The notes beneath the pieces are model-generated. The model did not search any database. It was given only the letters and a program-made list of their open reading frames with translations, and was not told where the DNA came from. A program made the position numbers and the translations under genes. This document shows, in pieces, positions 17,982-26,713 of a stretch of 64,000 nt of DNA. Source of the DNA: Sulfitobacter sediminilitoris (lineage in GTDB: Bacteria; Pseudomonadota; Alphaproteobacteria; Rhodobacterales; Rhodobacteraceae). The DNA is taken from NCBI RefSeq assembly GCF_010667575.1, contig NZ_JAABNT010000009.1, positions 1 through 64,000 on the forward strand, read 5' to 3'. Position 1 is the first letter of the stretch, and each line of letters begins with the position of its first letter.

Positions 17982-19726
17982 CGCCGGTTGGTGATCCACA
18001 TGCATTGGTATGGTAACAATGTGATATCCTCGGCGCTGGCATCAATAGACGCATTGCCGATCAGGTCAAACCAATCCTGATCCTCGATCAGGTTGATCGC
18101 GGCCGATGGAACCGTCACATGGTCATCACTGACGTTATGCAGCGCGAAAATGGATTGATGGCGATCAAGGCTTTGCCGCCAAATTCCGAAAACCCTGTCA
18201 TCATTCAGATTGACGGTGAATTGCGTTGCGTTGGGATGGAACGCGGTCTGCTTTTTCCGCAACTTCAGGCGTGCCGACAGATCGTCCAAGACCCGCGCTT
18301 GGGGGCTTGCCGGGTCCGCCAATAGTTCGCGCAATGTGGGATAATCCCACCGGTGTCGATTGATGGCGCGATTCATACCACGGTGTTCGACCTGCCCATG
18401 ATCGTTCGGTGTGGCCAGCATGGCGTGAATGTAGAACGCCGGAATACCCTCCAACGACATCACGATGGTCTGTGAACAGATGAACCGGGCATGGTGATGT
18501 TCATCCACCCCTTTAAAGGTACGGGACAAGGCATCATAGAAGGTGGTGTTCAGCTCATAGGGGTTCTCGCTGCCGTCAGGGAGGGCACGCATGGACACCA
18601 GCCCACCGATCTCTTTCACCGTTTCGATCATCTGCTGTTTTTCATCCTCAGGCAGCAATCCTTCGGCAGGGCGCATCCCGATGCCATCATGGCTTGCGGT
18701 GAAGTTCAGATAGGCACAGCCCATGGGCGCGGGCGGCATGCCCCTTTGCCAGCGCCGCAGATATTCGCCGTTGCCTGACATCATCGCGTGCAGGATCAGC
18801 GGCGGCAGTGGGAAATTGTAGATTGCGTGCGCCTCTTGGCCATTGCCGAAGTAGCTAAGGTTTTCGGCCTTGGGCACGTTGGTTTCGGTGAGCAGGATGA
18901 TGCGTTCGGATGCGTAGTCACACAGCAGGCGCATCAGCTGGATGATCGCATGGGTCTGCGGCAAATGAATGGACGGGGTGCCGACCTCTTTCCACAGGAA
19001 AGCCACCGCATCCAGCCGGACGATCTGCACCCCGTTATCGACGTGCAAGCGGATGATGCGCAGGAATTCAAGCAGCACTTCAGGGTTGCGGAAATCCAGA
19101 TCAATCTGGTCATGGCTGAAGGTGCACCAGACATGGCGCGGCCCATTTGCGGTTTCGACCTTTTTCAGAAGCGGTGTCGTGCGGGGGCGAACCACCTGCG
19201 ACAGGTCGTCATCCGGCGACGCCTCAAAGAAAAACCGGTCATAGGAGGGCTGCCCCTGCAGGTAGGCGTTGAACCAGCTGCCCTGGCTGGACACATGGTT
19301 CAAAACGAGGTCGGACATCAGCGTAAATTCACCCGCGATCCGGTTGATATCGGGCCAATCGCCAAGCTGAGAATTAACCGACCGGAAGTCAGACACCGCG
19401 AACCCATCGTCGGATGTGTAGGGAAAGAACGGCAGAATATGGACGCTGTTCAGTGTTCCGCTGAGGTAAGAGCACAGGAAGTCATACAACAGGTCCAGCG
19501 GCTTGTGCGCACCGTCAATGATCGAATTGCCATAGGTGATCAGCAGTGCGTCCTGTTCGGACCACAGCTTGTTTCCGGAGACACGTGCGCGCTTGCGGCG
19601 GGTTGTCCCCTCGGGCCAGAAGGCGTCAATGACCATGCTTGAAAGGATGTCAGCGTCAACATCGGGATAGATTTCGCGCAATAAGCGGGCGATCCTTTGG
19701 CCAAGAAATCGCGAACGTTCTGTCAT
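17978..19726 (-). CDS. GH13 sucrose-phosphorylase-like enzyme, probably glucosylglycerate phosphorylase
   Basis: This encodes 582 residues from an ATG at 19726; the in-frame extension upstream is unlike the family. GH13 landmarks are the nucleophile Asp239 in VRLDAVAF, the acid/base Glu281 in LLTETN, and the transition-state Asp in ASHDGIG. The family (GH13 subfamily 18) includes sucrose and glucosylglycerate phosphorylases. Convergence with glucosyl-3-phosphoglycerate synthase and its phosphatase favours glucosylglycerate: it would release glucose 1-phosphate and glycerate when the solute is no longer needed. Opposite orientation fits separate regulation of synthesis and breakdown. Confidence 0.82.
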   Translation of the reverse strand: MTERSRFLGQRIARLLREIYPDVDADILSSMVIDAFWPEGTTRRKRARVSGNKLWSEQDALLITYGNSIIDGAHKPLDLLYDFLCSYLSGTLNSVHILPFFPYTSDDGFAVSDFRSVNSQLGDWPDINRIAGEFTLMSDLVLNHVSSQGSWFNAYLQGQPSYDRFFFEASPDDDLSQVVRPRTTPLLKKVETANGPRHVWCTFSHDQIDLDFRNPEVLLEFLRIIRLHVDNGVQIVRLDAVAFLWKEVGTPSIHLPQTHAIIQLMRLLCDYASERIILLTETNVPKAENLSYFGNGQEAHAIYNFPLPPLILHAMMSGNGEYLRRWQRGMPPAPMGCAYLNFTASHDGIGMRPAEGLLPEDEKQQMIETVKEIGGLVSMRALPDGSENPYELNTTFYDALSRTFKGVDEHHHARFICSQTIVMSLEGIPAFYIHAMLATPNDHGQVEHRGMNRAINRHRWDYPTLRELLADPASPQARVLDDLSARLKLRKKQTAFHPNATQFTVNLNDDRVFGIWRQSLDRHQSIFALHNVSDDHVTVPSAAINLIEDQDWFDLIGNASIDASAEDITLLPYQCMWITNRR

Positions 19727-19891
19727 GTTTAGAAAGCCTTGGCTGCAAGAGATCACTGAAAGGCACTTAAACACGTCCGTTTGCACAAGGCGAGATCGAC
19801 TTCCGCGCAAAAACGCCCGCGTCAGAGCCCTTGGCTTGTGACAGGCAAGGAACAGGCAAACTGTCTAAGGATTAAACGCCGGACAAATTCG

Positions 19892-20317
19892 TCAGCCCCC
19901 GTCCGCGACAAAACCCGCCTTTTCAATCGCGGCAATCGCGCAGGCCTCATCATTGTCGGAGTTATCACCGGTGATGCCCACGGCCCCAAGGATCACACCG
20001 TCTTTCTTGATCAGGACACCGCCCGCTACGGGAACAAGCGATCCATCCGACAGGGCATTCATGGCCTGAATGAAGAACGGCTCAACCTTTGCCCTTTCGT
20101 ACAAGGCCCGCGACCCAAGACCCATCGATACCGCGCCGCGTGCTTTGCCTTGTGCAATTTCCGGTCTGAGCAAGCTGGTATTGTCCTCACGTGCCAAGGC
20201 CACAAGGGCACCCGCGTTGTCCAGCACGGCGACTGTCAAAGGTTTCAGGCCATTTTCCTGACGCCATTCAAGGCATGCGCTGATGATGGACTGGGCTTGC
20301 TGCAGAGTGAGGGTCAT
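19892..20317 (-). CDS. GlcG/HbpS-family small protein
   Basis: This encodes 141 residues of the GlcG/HbpS (DUF336) family, recognisable by VAVLDNAGALVALARED, the KARGAVSMG helix and the C-terminal GAVGITGDNSDNDEACAIAAI segment. Members accompany glycolate, propanediol and other 2-hydroxyacid loci; some bind heme or cobalamin, and most have no defined reaction. It lies 85 bases downstream of the CoA-transferase gene on the same strand and may be the last gene of that operon. Confidence 0.85.
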   Translation of the reverse strand: MTLTLQQAQSIISACLEWRQENGLKPLTVAVLDNAGALVALAREDNTSLLRPEIAQGKARGAVSMGLGSRALYERAKVEPFFIQAMNALSDGSLVPVAGGVLIKKDGVILGAVGITGDNSDNDEACAIAAIEKAGFVADGG

Positions 20318-20402
20318 GGGCGGCTCCTTTTCTTCGATCGTTCAGGGATGGGCTTTGTGCAGGCCAAATAACGGACGGGTGAGCGCCCATCCGGAAAACA
20401 AC

Positions 20403-21620
20403 TCAGGACGCGATAACGGCTTGAGAGGCGATCAGCGCGTCGATCTGGGCGGCGTCATAGCCGATCTCGGCCAAAACCTCGCGGCTGTGCTGCCCCAGCA
20501 GCGGGGCTGCCTGAGCGACTTTCGCAGGCGTGCGGCTGAACTTGACCGGATGGCCGATTGTCTCAACCTTGCCTGAGGTCGCATGATCCACCTCGACGAT
20601 CATTTCGCGTGCGCGGGCCTGAGGGTCGGCATGCATCTCAAGGATATCATTGACCGGCCCGGCAGGAAGATGGGCCTTTTCCATACGATCAAGCCAGTTT
20701 TCGGTCGTATCCTTGGCAAGGTACCCATTCAGGATTTCAATCAGCGCAGGCAGGTTGCGCATCCGGTCGGCGTTCGAGCAAAACCGTGGATCATCGTTCA
20801 GCTCGGGTGCTGCGATGACATCCAGAAAGCGCAGCCAGTTGGCCTGATTGGCAGCACCGACATTGATCCAGCCGTCGCTGGTCTGAAACGCCTGATACGG
20901 CGCATTTAGCGGGTGGGCCGAGCCAAGGGGTTCCGGCTTGTCGCCCGTCGCCAAGGCGATTGCGGATTGCCAGTAGGTTTGCACGATCGCGGCCTCGAAC
21001 AGGGAGGTATCAACCTTTTGTCCGCGCCCGGTTTTCAGCGCGTTGGCATAAGCCGCCGACACACCCATCGCGCCCAATATCCCGGCGTTGATATCCGAAA
21101 TCGGGGCCGCAACCTTGACCGGGGGCCGCCCCGGCCCCTCTCCGGTGATCGACATCAGGCCAGACATGCCCTGCGCAATCAGGTCAAACCCGCCCCGGTC
21201 GGCATAGGGGCCGGTGCGGCCAAACCCAGAGATTTCGCAGTAGATGAGGCGTGGATTGACCGCAGCCAGATCCTCGTAGGACAGGCCGAGTTTCTCCATC
21301 GTGCCCTTACGGTAGTTCTCGATCACGACATCAGCGTGGGCAAGAAGCTTGCGCAGGATCTCTACCGCATCGGGGTCCTTGAGGTTGAGCGAAATACCGC
21401 GCTTGTTGCGGTTCATCATCATGTAGGCAGCGGCCTCACCGCCGATTTCGGGTGGCACGAACCGTCTGCTGTCGTCGCCTGTGGGCTTTTCCACCTTGAT
21501 GACGTCCGCCCCCATATCCGCCAGCATCAGGCCGCAGACTGGTCCCGCCATGATGTGGGCCAGCTCAATCACGCGCATCCCGCTGAGAGGGCCGGACTTC
21601 GCGCTCACTTGCCTGTCCAT
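20403..21620 (-). CDS. Family III (CaiB/BaiF) CoA transferase
   Basis: This encodes 405 residues. The N-terminal GMRVIELAHIMAGP and ADMGADVIKVEKP segments and the region GGFDLIAQGMSG, which holds the catalytic Asp, are typical of family III CoA transferases. These move CoA between carboxylic acids through an aspartyl-CoA anhydride. The start overlaps the end of the crotonase gene by 16 bases, so both are translated from one mRNA with the TRAP genes. The likely role is activation of the imported acid; the donor and acceptor cannot be read from the sequence. Confidence 0.87.
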   Translation of the reverse strand: MDRQVSAKSGPLSGMRVIELAHIMAGPVCGLMLADMGADVIKVEKPTGDDSRRFVPPEIGGEAAAYMMMNRNKRGISLNLKDPDAVEILRKLLAHADVVIENYRKGTMEKLGLSYEDLAAVNPRLIYCEISGFGRTGPYADRGGFDLIAQGMSGLMSITGEGPGRPPVKVAAPISDINAGILGAMGVSAAYANALKTGRGQKVDTSLFEAAIVQTYWQSAIALATGDKPEPLGSAHPLNAPYQAFQTSDGWINVGAANQANWLRFLDVIAAPELNDDPRFCSNADRMRNLPALIEILNGYLAKDTTENWLDRMEKAHLPAGPVNDILEMHADPQARAREMIVEVDHATSGKVETIGHPVKFSRTPAKVAQAAPLLGQHSREVLAEIGYDAAQIDALIASQAVIAS

Positions 21621-22390
21621 TCAGGTTTTGTCTTGCCCAGGAACGCTTCCATGCCGATGCGAAAATCATCGCTCATATAGCAGGAGATGATCAGATCATC
21701 GTCATCCACCTTTGCGGCAGCGCGGTTGCGGCGCAGTGCCTCTTTCGTGGCCCGCAAGGTCAACGGTGCCATGGCTCCTACTTTGGCGGCAAGCTCGGCG
21801 GCGCGGGCTATCAAGGTGTCTTCGTCAGGCAGGATTTCACTGACCAATCCGACCGACAGTGCCTCGTCCGCTTCGATCAAGCGGGCGGTAAAGATGATCT
21901 CGCGGACACGTCCGGCCCCGATCAGTTCGGACAATCGCGCAAGGTTGCCTGCGGCCAGACAGTTGCCCAACGTGCGTGCAATCGGGAAACCGAACTTGAG
22001 GCTGGCCGACGCGATCCGTATGTCGCAGGCCGCGGCGATGGAGCCCCCTCCCCCCGTGCAGGCCCCGTTGATTGCGGCGATGGTCGGCACCGGACAACGT
22101 TCGACAGCTTCAAGAACCGCATCGATCTGATTTTCATAATCCAGCGCATCCTGCGGGGTCTCGAAAGCGCGGAACTGGGTCATGTCGGTACCGGCCGCAA
22201 AGGCCTTGCCGCCTGCGCCTGAAATGACCACGGCACGGACAGACCCATCGGTTGGCATTTCCCGACACAGTTGAGCCAGACGTTCGTACATTCCGAAGGT
22301 CAGCGCATTGCGGGCCTGTGGCCGCTGAAAGGTGATCCAGAGGACACCATCGCGCAGCTCATCGGTGATCTCGATTGATGGGTCAGTCAT
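21605..22390 (-). CDS. Enoyl-CoA hydratase/isomerase-family protein with altered active site
   Basis: This encodes 261 residues from the ATG at 22390, which overlaps the TRAP large-subunit stop (ATGA). The crotonase fold is clear (oxyanion-hole segments GKAFAAGTD and GACTGGGG). In classical hydratases the catalytic glutamates lie in GGGxE and in G-x-PE. Here the corresponding stretches read GGGGSIAA and FGFPIART, so both Glu positions are replaced by hydrophobic residues. It may therefore catalyse another crotonase-type reaction (isomerisation, decarboxylation or C-C cleavage). Co-transcription with a CaiB-type CoA transferase suggests the substrate is a CoA ester of the imported acid. Confidence 0.83.
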   Translation of the reverse strand: MTDPSIEITDELRDGVLWITFQRPQARNALTFGMYERLAQLCREMPTDGSVRAVVISGAGGKAFAAGTDMTQFRAFETPQDALDYENQIDAVLEAVERCPVPTIAAINGACTGGGGSIAAACDIRIASASLKFGFPIARTLGNCLAAGNLARLSELIGAGRVREIIFTARLIEADEALSVGLVSEILPDEDTLIARAAELAAKVGAMAPLTLRATKEALRRNRAAAKVDDDDLIISCYMSDDFRIGMEAFLGKTKPEWTGK

Positions 22391-23667
22391 CGGTAGAAAT
22401 ACTCCACTAGGAACATCGGTACTGACGGCACGTAGGTACACAGCATCAGCACCGCCAGCAGCACACCAACGAACCAGATATTGACCTTGGACACTTCCCA
22501 AATGTTGGCGCGCGCGACCGAACAGGCGGTGATCAGAACCGATGCGACAGGCGGCGTCTGCTGTCCGATGGCAAGGTTCAGGGTGACGACAAGGCCGAAA
22601 TGCACCGGGTCAATCCCTGCCGCCGTGATCAGCGGAATAACGATTGGAATAACCAGAATGATCGCCGCAGCGGAGTGCAGGAAGAATCCGATGATCAAAA
22701 AGAAGAAATTGAGAATCAACAGGATCGCCCATTGCTGGGTCGTGATGGACAGGATGCCTTCGGCCAGTTGCTGTGGAATTTGCGCCCGGGTCAGGAACCC
22801 GCCCATCAGCACCGAGGCCGCGACCAGCAGCATGACAACCGCCGTCTGGATACCCCCGTCCAGCATAGCGCGGCGCAGGTGCGAAAAGTCGAGGTTTCCG
22901 TACCACGCCGAGACAACAAGAGACGCCAGCACGGCCAGACCTGCCGCTTCGGTTGCCGTCACATAGCCGCCAAAGATGCCGCCCAGAATGATCACGGGCA
23001 ATGTGAAGGCGGGCAAGGCATCCATGAAGGTTTCGCGCAGGCGGGCAAGGCGAAATGCGTCTTCGGTGGGGAAATTGTACCGCTTGGCAAAGAGGTATGC
23101 GACCAACATGAGGCCCCCTGCCCCCAAGAGCCCCGGCACGACGCCCGCGACGAACAATTGTTCAACGGAAGTGTTGGCCGAGGCTGCATAAAGGATCATC
23201 GGAATCGACGGGGGAATGATGATGGCAAGCGACGCCGAGGACGAAGTGACAGCGGCAGAGAATTCCTTGGAATAGCCGCGCTTTTTCATCTGCGGGATGA
23301 GGATGGACCCCATGGCCGCCACGTCGGCCACCGCAGAGCCAGAGATTTCAGCAAAAAACAGCGAAACCCCGATGTTGACCATCGCCAGTCCACCACGGAT
23401 GAACCCAATGATTGCACTGACAAAGTTGATCAGCCGGTCGGTGATGCCGCCTGCGTTCATGATCGCTCCGGCCAGCACGAACATCGGAATAGCGATCAGG
23501 GAAAACTTGGTCGATCCGTCGTACATGTCCAGCGCGATGGTCACCAGACTGTCCGTACCTTCAGTGAACAAAAGGCCCAGCACGCCGCACATGGCCAGCG
23601 CGACAGCGATCGGGATGTTGATGCAGATCATGATCAACATCGCAGCGAAAATTCCAGCCATCAACAT
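22387..23667 (-). CDS. TRAP transporter large membrane subunit (DctM family), second system
   Basis: This encodes 426 residues and about 12 membrane helices. Markers are EISGSAVADVAAMGSILIPQM, SSSASLAIIIPPSIPMI and the C-terminal IGQQTPPVASVLI. It is coupled upstream to the small subunit (one-base overlap at 23667) and downstream to the crotonase gene (ATGA). The substrate is presumably the acid handled by the CoA transferase. Confidence 0.87.
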   Translation of the reverse strand: MLMAGIFAAMLIMICINIPIAVALAMCGVLGLLFTEGTDSLVTIALDMYDGSTKFSLIAIPMFVLAGAIMNAGGITDRLINFVSAIIGFIRGGLAMVNIGVSLFFAEISGSAVADVAAMGSILIPQMKKRGYSKEFSAAVTSSSASLAIIIPPSIPMILYAASANTSVEQLFVAGVVPGLLGAGGLMLVAYLFAKRYNFPTEDAFRLARLRETFMDALPAFTLPVIILGGIFGGYVTATEAAGLAVLASLVVSAWYGNLDFSHLRRAMLDGGIQTAVVMLLVAASVLMGGFLTRAQIPQQLAEGILSITTQQWAILLILNFFFLIIGFFLHSAAAIILVIPIVIPLITAAGIDPVHFGLVVTLNLAIGQQTPPVASVLITACSVARANIWEVSKVNIWFVGVLLAVLMLCTYVPSVPMFLVEYFYR

Positions 23668-24233
23668 CAGGCGCGGTCCTTATTCTTTTCAAGCTCGGCT
23701 TCAACCTCTTCCTCGATCTCGGCATGCTCAAGCGAGATGCCGCCAGCCGTCAGCTTGAGGTATGCCGGAAGGCTCAGAAGCTGGCAGATCATGAAGAGGA
23801 TTGCACCGATGGGGATAACCGACTGGGTGAACTGGATGGGTACCCAGGTGAGCGAGATCAGCGTATCGCCTGCCAGAACTTCCAGAACCTGCAAACCTGC
23901 CCGCGCCATCAGGAAGAAGAAGATCAGGACAATCGCCTCCCCCAGCAGAACAGCAGCGATGCGTGCCCGTGCCGGGATGGCCAGCAATACCGTGTCAAAG
24001 CCGATGTGACGTCTGTGCAGGGCAGCCAGCGCCGAACCGTAGTAAGTAATCCATGCCAGCATGATCGCGGCAACTTCGTCGTACCAAGAGAAGCTTTGGC
24101 CCAGCAAACGGGCGAGAACCGCGGCTGTGACGACTAGCGTCAAAAGGATCATCAGGCTGATGGTGATCCATTCAAGAACCCGGCTGAGCGCACGGTTAAT
24201 CCGTGACAGCGTTGGGTAGGCTTCGTTTTCCAT
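23667..24233 (-). CDS. TRAP transporter small membrane subunit (DctQ family), second system
   Basis: This encodes 188 residues from the ATG at 24233; a longer TTG-initiated form is unlikely. Four hydrophobic helices are visible, with the family segment WYDEVAAIMLAWITYYGSALA after helix 1. The C-terminus is a short highly acidic tail (EIEEEVEAELEKNKDRA). It sits between the binding protein and the large subunit, as in other TRAP operons. Confidence 0.84.
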   Translation of the reverse strand: MENEAYPTLSRINRALSRVLEWITISLMILLTLVVTAAVLARLLGQSFSWYDEVAAIMLAWITYYGSALAALHRRHIGFDTVLLAIPARARIAAVLLGEAIVLIFFFLMARAGLQVLEVLAGDTLISLTWVPIQFTQSVIPIGAILFMICQLLSLPAYLKLTAGGISLEHAEIEEEVEAELEKNKDRA

Positions 24234-24309
24234 GCCGGCTGACCTGTTGGGTGTCGAATGTGTGCCCGCGCCCAAGGGCGGAGCGAAATGTATGGTGGAG
24301 CGAGTGAAA

Positions 24310-24335
24310 GCGCGGCAGGACCAGCCCTGCCGCGC
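24310..24335 (-). terminator. Hairpin between second TRAP binding-protein and membrane-subunit genes
   Basis: A perfect 10-bp GC-rich stem (24310-24319 with 24326-24335) with a 6-base loop lies 9 bases after the binding-protein stop on the minus strand and is followed by TTTC. It is a likely partial terminator that reduces transcription into the membrane-subunit genes. Confidence 0.75.
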
Positions 24336-24344
24336 CTCAGAATA

Positions 24345-25325
24345 TTAGCCGGATTTGCCAAGGCCGAGGACGGTGTCGATCATGTCCTGACCACCTTCGA
24401 CTTCATCCGCGAACTGCTTGTAGATGGGCTTGGAGGCTTCGATGAACGCGGCCTTGTCTGCTGTGTTCACTTCGACGCCCGCATCTTCGATCACCTTCAG
24501 CAGGCTCGCTTCCAACTCCGCTGCCTTTTCATAGGTGAAGTCCTGCGTCTTGTTTGCACAATCGGTCAGACCTGCCTGCACATCCGCATCCAGACCGTCA
24601 TATTTCTTTTTGGACATCAGGATGTAGGCAGGCGTGTAGACGTGTCCGGTGACCGAAAGATACTTCTGCACTTCCTGGAATTTGGCCGAGGCGATCTGCG
24701 CGTATGGGTTTTCCTGACCGTCGATCACGCCGGTCTGCAGTGCGGTAAACACGTCAGAGAAGGCCATTGGCGTCGGGTTCGCACCGTATTCCTGGAACAT
24801 CTTCAGGCGCCATACACCGTTCGGCGTGCGCAGTTTGATGCCTGCAAGATCGGCTGGCACATTGATGGGGCGCACGTTGTTGGTGATGTTGCGGAAGCCG
24901 TTTTCGGCCAGACCAACGATGTGATAGCCATTTGCGTGGGCCGCATCCTGAAACACATCCATCATGGCACCTTGTACGCGGCGCATGTGGTCGCGGTCAG
25001 AGATGATGTAAGGCATCTCGAAAATGCCGAAGGAATCGTCAACCGAAGACATCACCGATGACGGCAACGAGAAATCGACCTGACCCAGCTTGAGCTTTTG
25101 CAGCAGTTCCTTGTCCTTGCCCAACTGCGACGAGCCAAACGTCTGAACCTCGACCTTGCCGCCCATCGCTTCGTTGACGCAGGCAGCAAAATTGTCGACC
25201 GATGCCTCGAATAACGAGCCGGGCGCACCGACGTGTCCGAACTTCATTGTCATGTCGGCGGCAAAGGCGCTTGTGGCCATGCCGACGGCGGTTGTTGCTG
25301 CGAGTAGTTTTGCGATTACTTTCAT
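24345..25325 (-). CDS. TRAP transporter solute-binding protein, second system
   Basis: This encodes 326 residues with a Sec signal peptide (cleavage near AFA at residue 22) and a strong AGGAG site upstream. DctP-family marks include FGHVGAPGSLF near the mature N-terminus and the substrate-contacting Arg region around GIKLRTPNGVW. It is periplasmic. It lies 76 bases downstream of the aminotransferase gene, so all six or seven minus-strand genes (26559 to 19892) may be one regulon. Confidence 0.87.
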   Translation of the reverse strand: MKVIAKLLAATTAVGMATSAFAADMTMKFGHVGAPGSLFEASVDNFAACVNEAMGGKVEVQTFGSSQLGKDKELLQKLKLGQVDFSLPSSVMSSVDDSFGIFEMPYIISDRDHMRRVQGAMMDVFQDAAHANGYHIVGLAENGFRNITNNVRPINVPADLAGIKLRTPNGVWRLKMFQEYGANPTPMAFSDVFTALQTGVIDGQENPYAQIASAKFQEVQKYLSVTGHVYTPAYILMSKKKYDGLDADVQAGLTDCANKTQDFTYEKAAELEASLLKVIEDAGVEVNTADKAAFIEASKPIYKQFADEVEGGQDMIDTVLGLGKSG

Positions 25326-25401
25326 CAGGTTCTCCTCCCAGAGATTTGCTGTTGGTATGCGTTATTATTATTCATCGTCCCCTTTGTCGGGGACTTCGGT
25401 C

Positions 25402-26559
25402 TTAGCTCAATTGGGCCATCGCTGCCTGTACGCCACCGGTTTCATGCGGCACGTTCGCCTGTTTGAGGCCCATTTCGACACCCGCCAAAGTCGCGACAAG
25501 CATCAGATCGTTGAAGTCCCCAAGGTGGCCGATCCGAAAGACCTTCTCCGCCACTTTGGACAGGCCGTTCCCCAAGGATATATCATAATGCTCAAGCGTC
25601 GTTGCGCGGAATGCATCTGCGCTGTGGCCTTCGGGCAGCTTGACCGCCGTCAGGACACCACTTTCCTGACCTTGCGTTGCGCAAAGCACCTCAAGACCCC
25701 AGGCCCGCACTGCCGCACGGGCCGCAGCACCATGCCGTGCGTGGCGGGCAAATACGTTGTCCAGCCCTTCTTCATGCAACATATCGACGGCTTCATTCAG
25801 ACCGTAGAGAAGATTGGTTGCCGGCGTATAGGGAAAATAGCCGTTCTTGTTGGGACCCACCATTTCGGCCCAGTCCCAATATGACCTTTGGAGCTTTGCC
25901 GTTTTGTTTGCCGCCAATGCCTTAGCACTGGCCGCATTGAACGACAGTCCCGGCGGCAGCATCAGACCCTTTTGCGAGCCAGAGACAGTAACATCGACAC
26001 CCCATTCATCATGCCGGTAGTCAAGTGAAGCCAAACCGGAAATCGTATCCACCATGAAAAGCGCTGGATGATTGGCCCTGTCGATGGCCTTGCGCACCTC
26101 TGCGATGGGGGACACCGAACCGGTCGAAGTCTCATTATGAACAACGCAGACCGCCTTGATCTGGTGTTCCTTGTCTTCGGCCAGATAGGCTTCGATCTTT
26201 TCGGGGTCAGCGCCGCCGCGCCAGTCCCCTTCGATGAACTCGGCCTGTAGACCCAGCTTTTCCGCCAATTTCTTCCAAAGGGTCGCAAAGTGACCCGTCT
26301 CAAACATCAAGACCCGGTCACCCGGTGAAAGCGTGTTTACCAGCGCCGCCTCCCATGCACCTGTGCCGGAAGCCGGATAGATGAAAACGTTCTCTTCGGT
26401 CTTAAAGATCGTCTTCAACCCGTTCAGGGCACGCAGTCCTACCTTGGCAAAGTCAGGTCCGCGATGGTCGATTGTCTGTTGCCCGATCGCACTTAGGATG
26501 CGGTCTGGCACCGCGCTGGGTCCGGGGATTTGCAGGAAGTGGCGGCCAGCTTTTCTCAT
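25402..26559 (-). CDS. Class V aminotransferase of the serine-glyoxylate aminotransferase family
   Basis: This encodes 385 residues from the ATG at 26559, which aligns with the start of known family members (HFLQIPGPSAVPDRI). The PLP Lys lies in VSGSQKGLMLPPG. The sequence pattern FIYPASGTGAWEAAL and FRIGHLGDFNDL is that of serine-glyoxylate and aspartate-glyoxylate aminotransferases. It would transfer an amino group to or from glyoxylate or another 2-oxoacid. A divergent FAD/Fe-S 2-hydroxyacid dehydrogenase-like gene could supply that 2-oxoacid. The specific amino donor is not predictable here. Confidence 0.83.
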   Translation of the reverse strand: MRKAGRHFLQIPGPSAVPDRILSAIGQQTIDHRGPDFAKVGLRALNGLKTIFKTEENVFIYPASGTGAWEAALVNTLSPGDRVLMFETGHFATLWKKLAEKLGLQAEFIEGDWRGGADPEKIEAYLAEDKEHQIKAVCVVHNETSTGSVSPIAEVRKAIDRANHPALFMVDTISGLASLDYRHDEWGVDVTVSGSQKGLMLPPGLSFNAASAKALAANKTAKLQRSYWDWAEMVGPNKNGYFPYTPATNLLYGLNEAVDMLHEEGLDNVFARHARHGAAARAAVRAWGLEVLCATQGQESGVLTAVKLPEGHSADAFRATTLEHYDISLGNGLSKVAEKVFRIGHLGDFNDLMLVATLAGVEMGLKQANVPHETGGVQAAMAQLS

Positions 26560-26644
26560 GACAATCGGTCTCACATTCAGAGTGCTTTGGCTCGCCAAGG
26601 CAGGCGCCTTGGGTCACCGAATTTGCTTTTTTGTTGAACCAGCG

Positions 26645-26664
26645 TAATTTTGAATTCATAATTA
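26645..26664. promoter_or_regulatory. AT-rich imperfect palindrome in a divergent promoter
   Basis: The 20-bp sequence TAATTTTGAATTCATAATTA is symmetric except for one base pair per arm. It sits between the divergent aminotransferase (start 26559) and FAD/Fe-S dehydrogenase (start 26714) genes in a region far more AT-rich than its surroundings. It may be an operator overlapping promoter elements; the GntR gene at 29625 is a candidate regulator. Confidence 0.45.
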
Positions 26665-26713
26665 AGTCAATCGAAATTATTTCATTTCCACCCTCAATCG
26701 CACTGGATGAATC

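Noticed and set aside
18788..19642. Plus-strand open frame of 284 codons opposite the GH13 phosphorylase
   Set aside because: Antisense shadow of a clear GH13 enzyme; no ribosome binding site or domain.
20346..20392. 8-bp inverted repeat with 31-base spacer downstream of the CoA-transferase gene
   Set aside because: Loop too long for a terminator and no T tract; no further support.
22600..24009. Plus-strand open frame of about 470 codons opposite the second TRAP genes
   Set aside because: The minus strand has clear DctM/DctQ proteins; the opposite frame is full of Gln, Arg, His and Asp, typical of antisense translation of membrane proteins.
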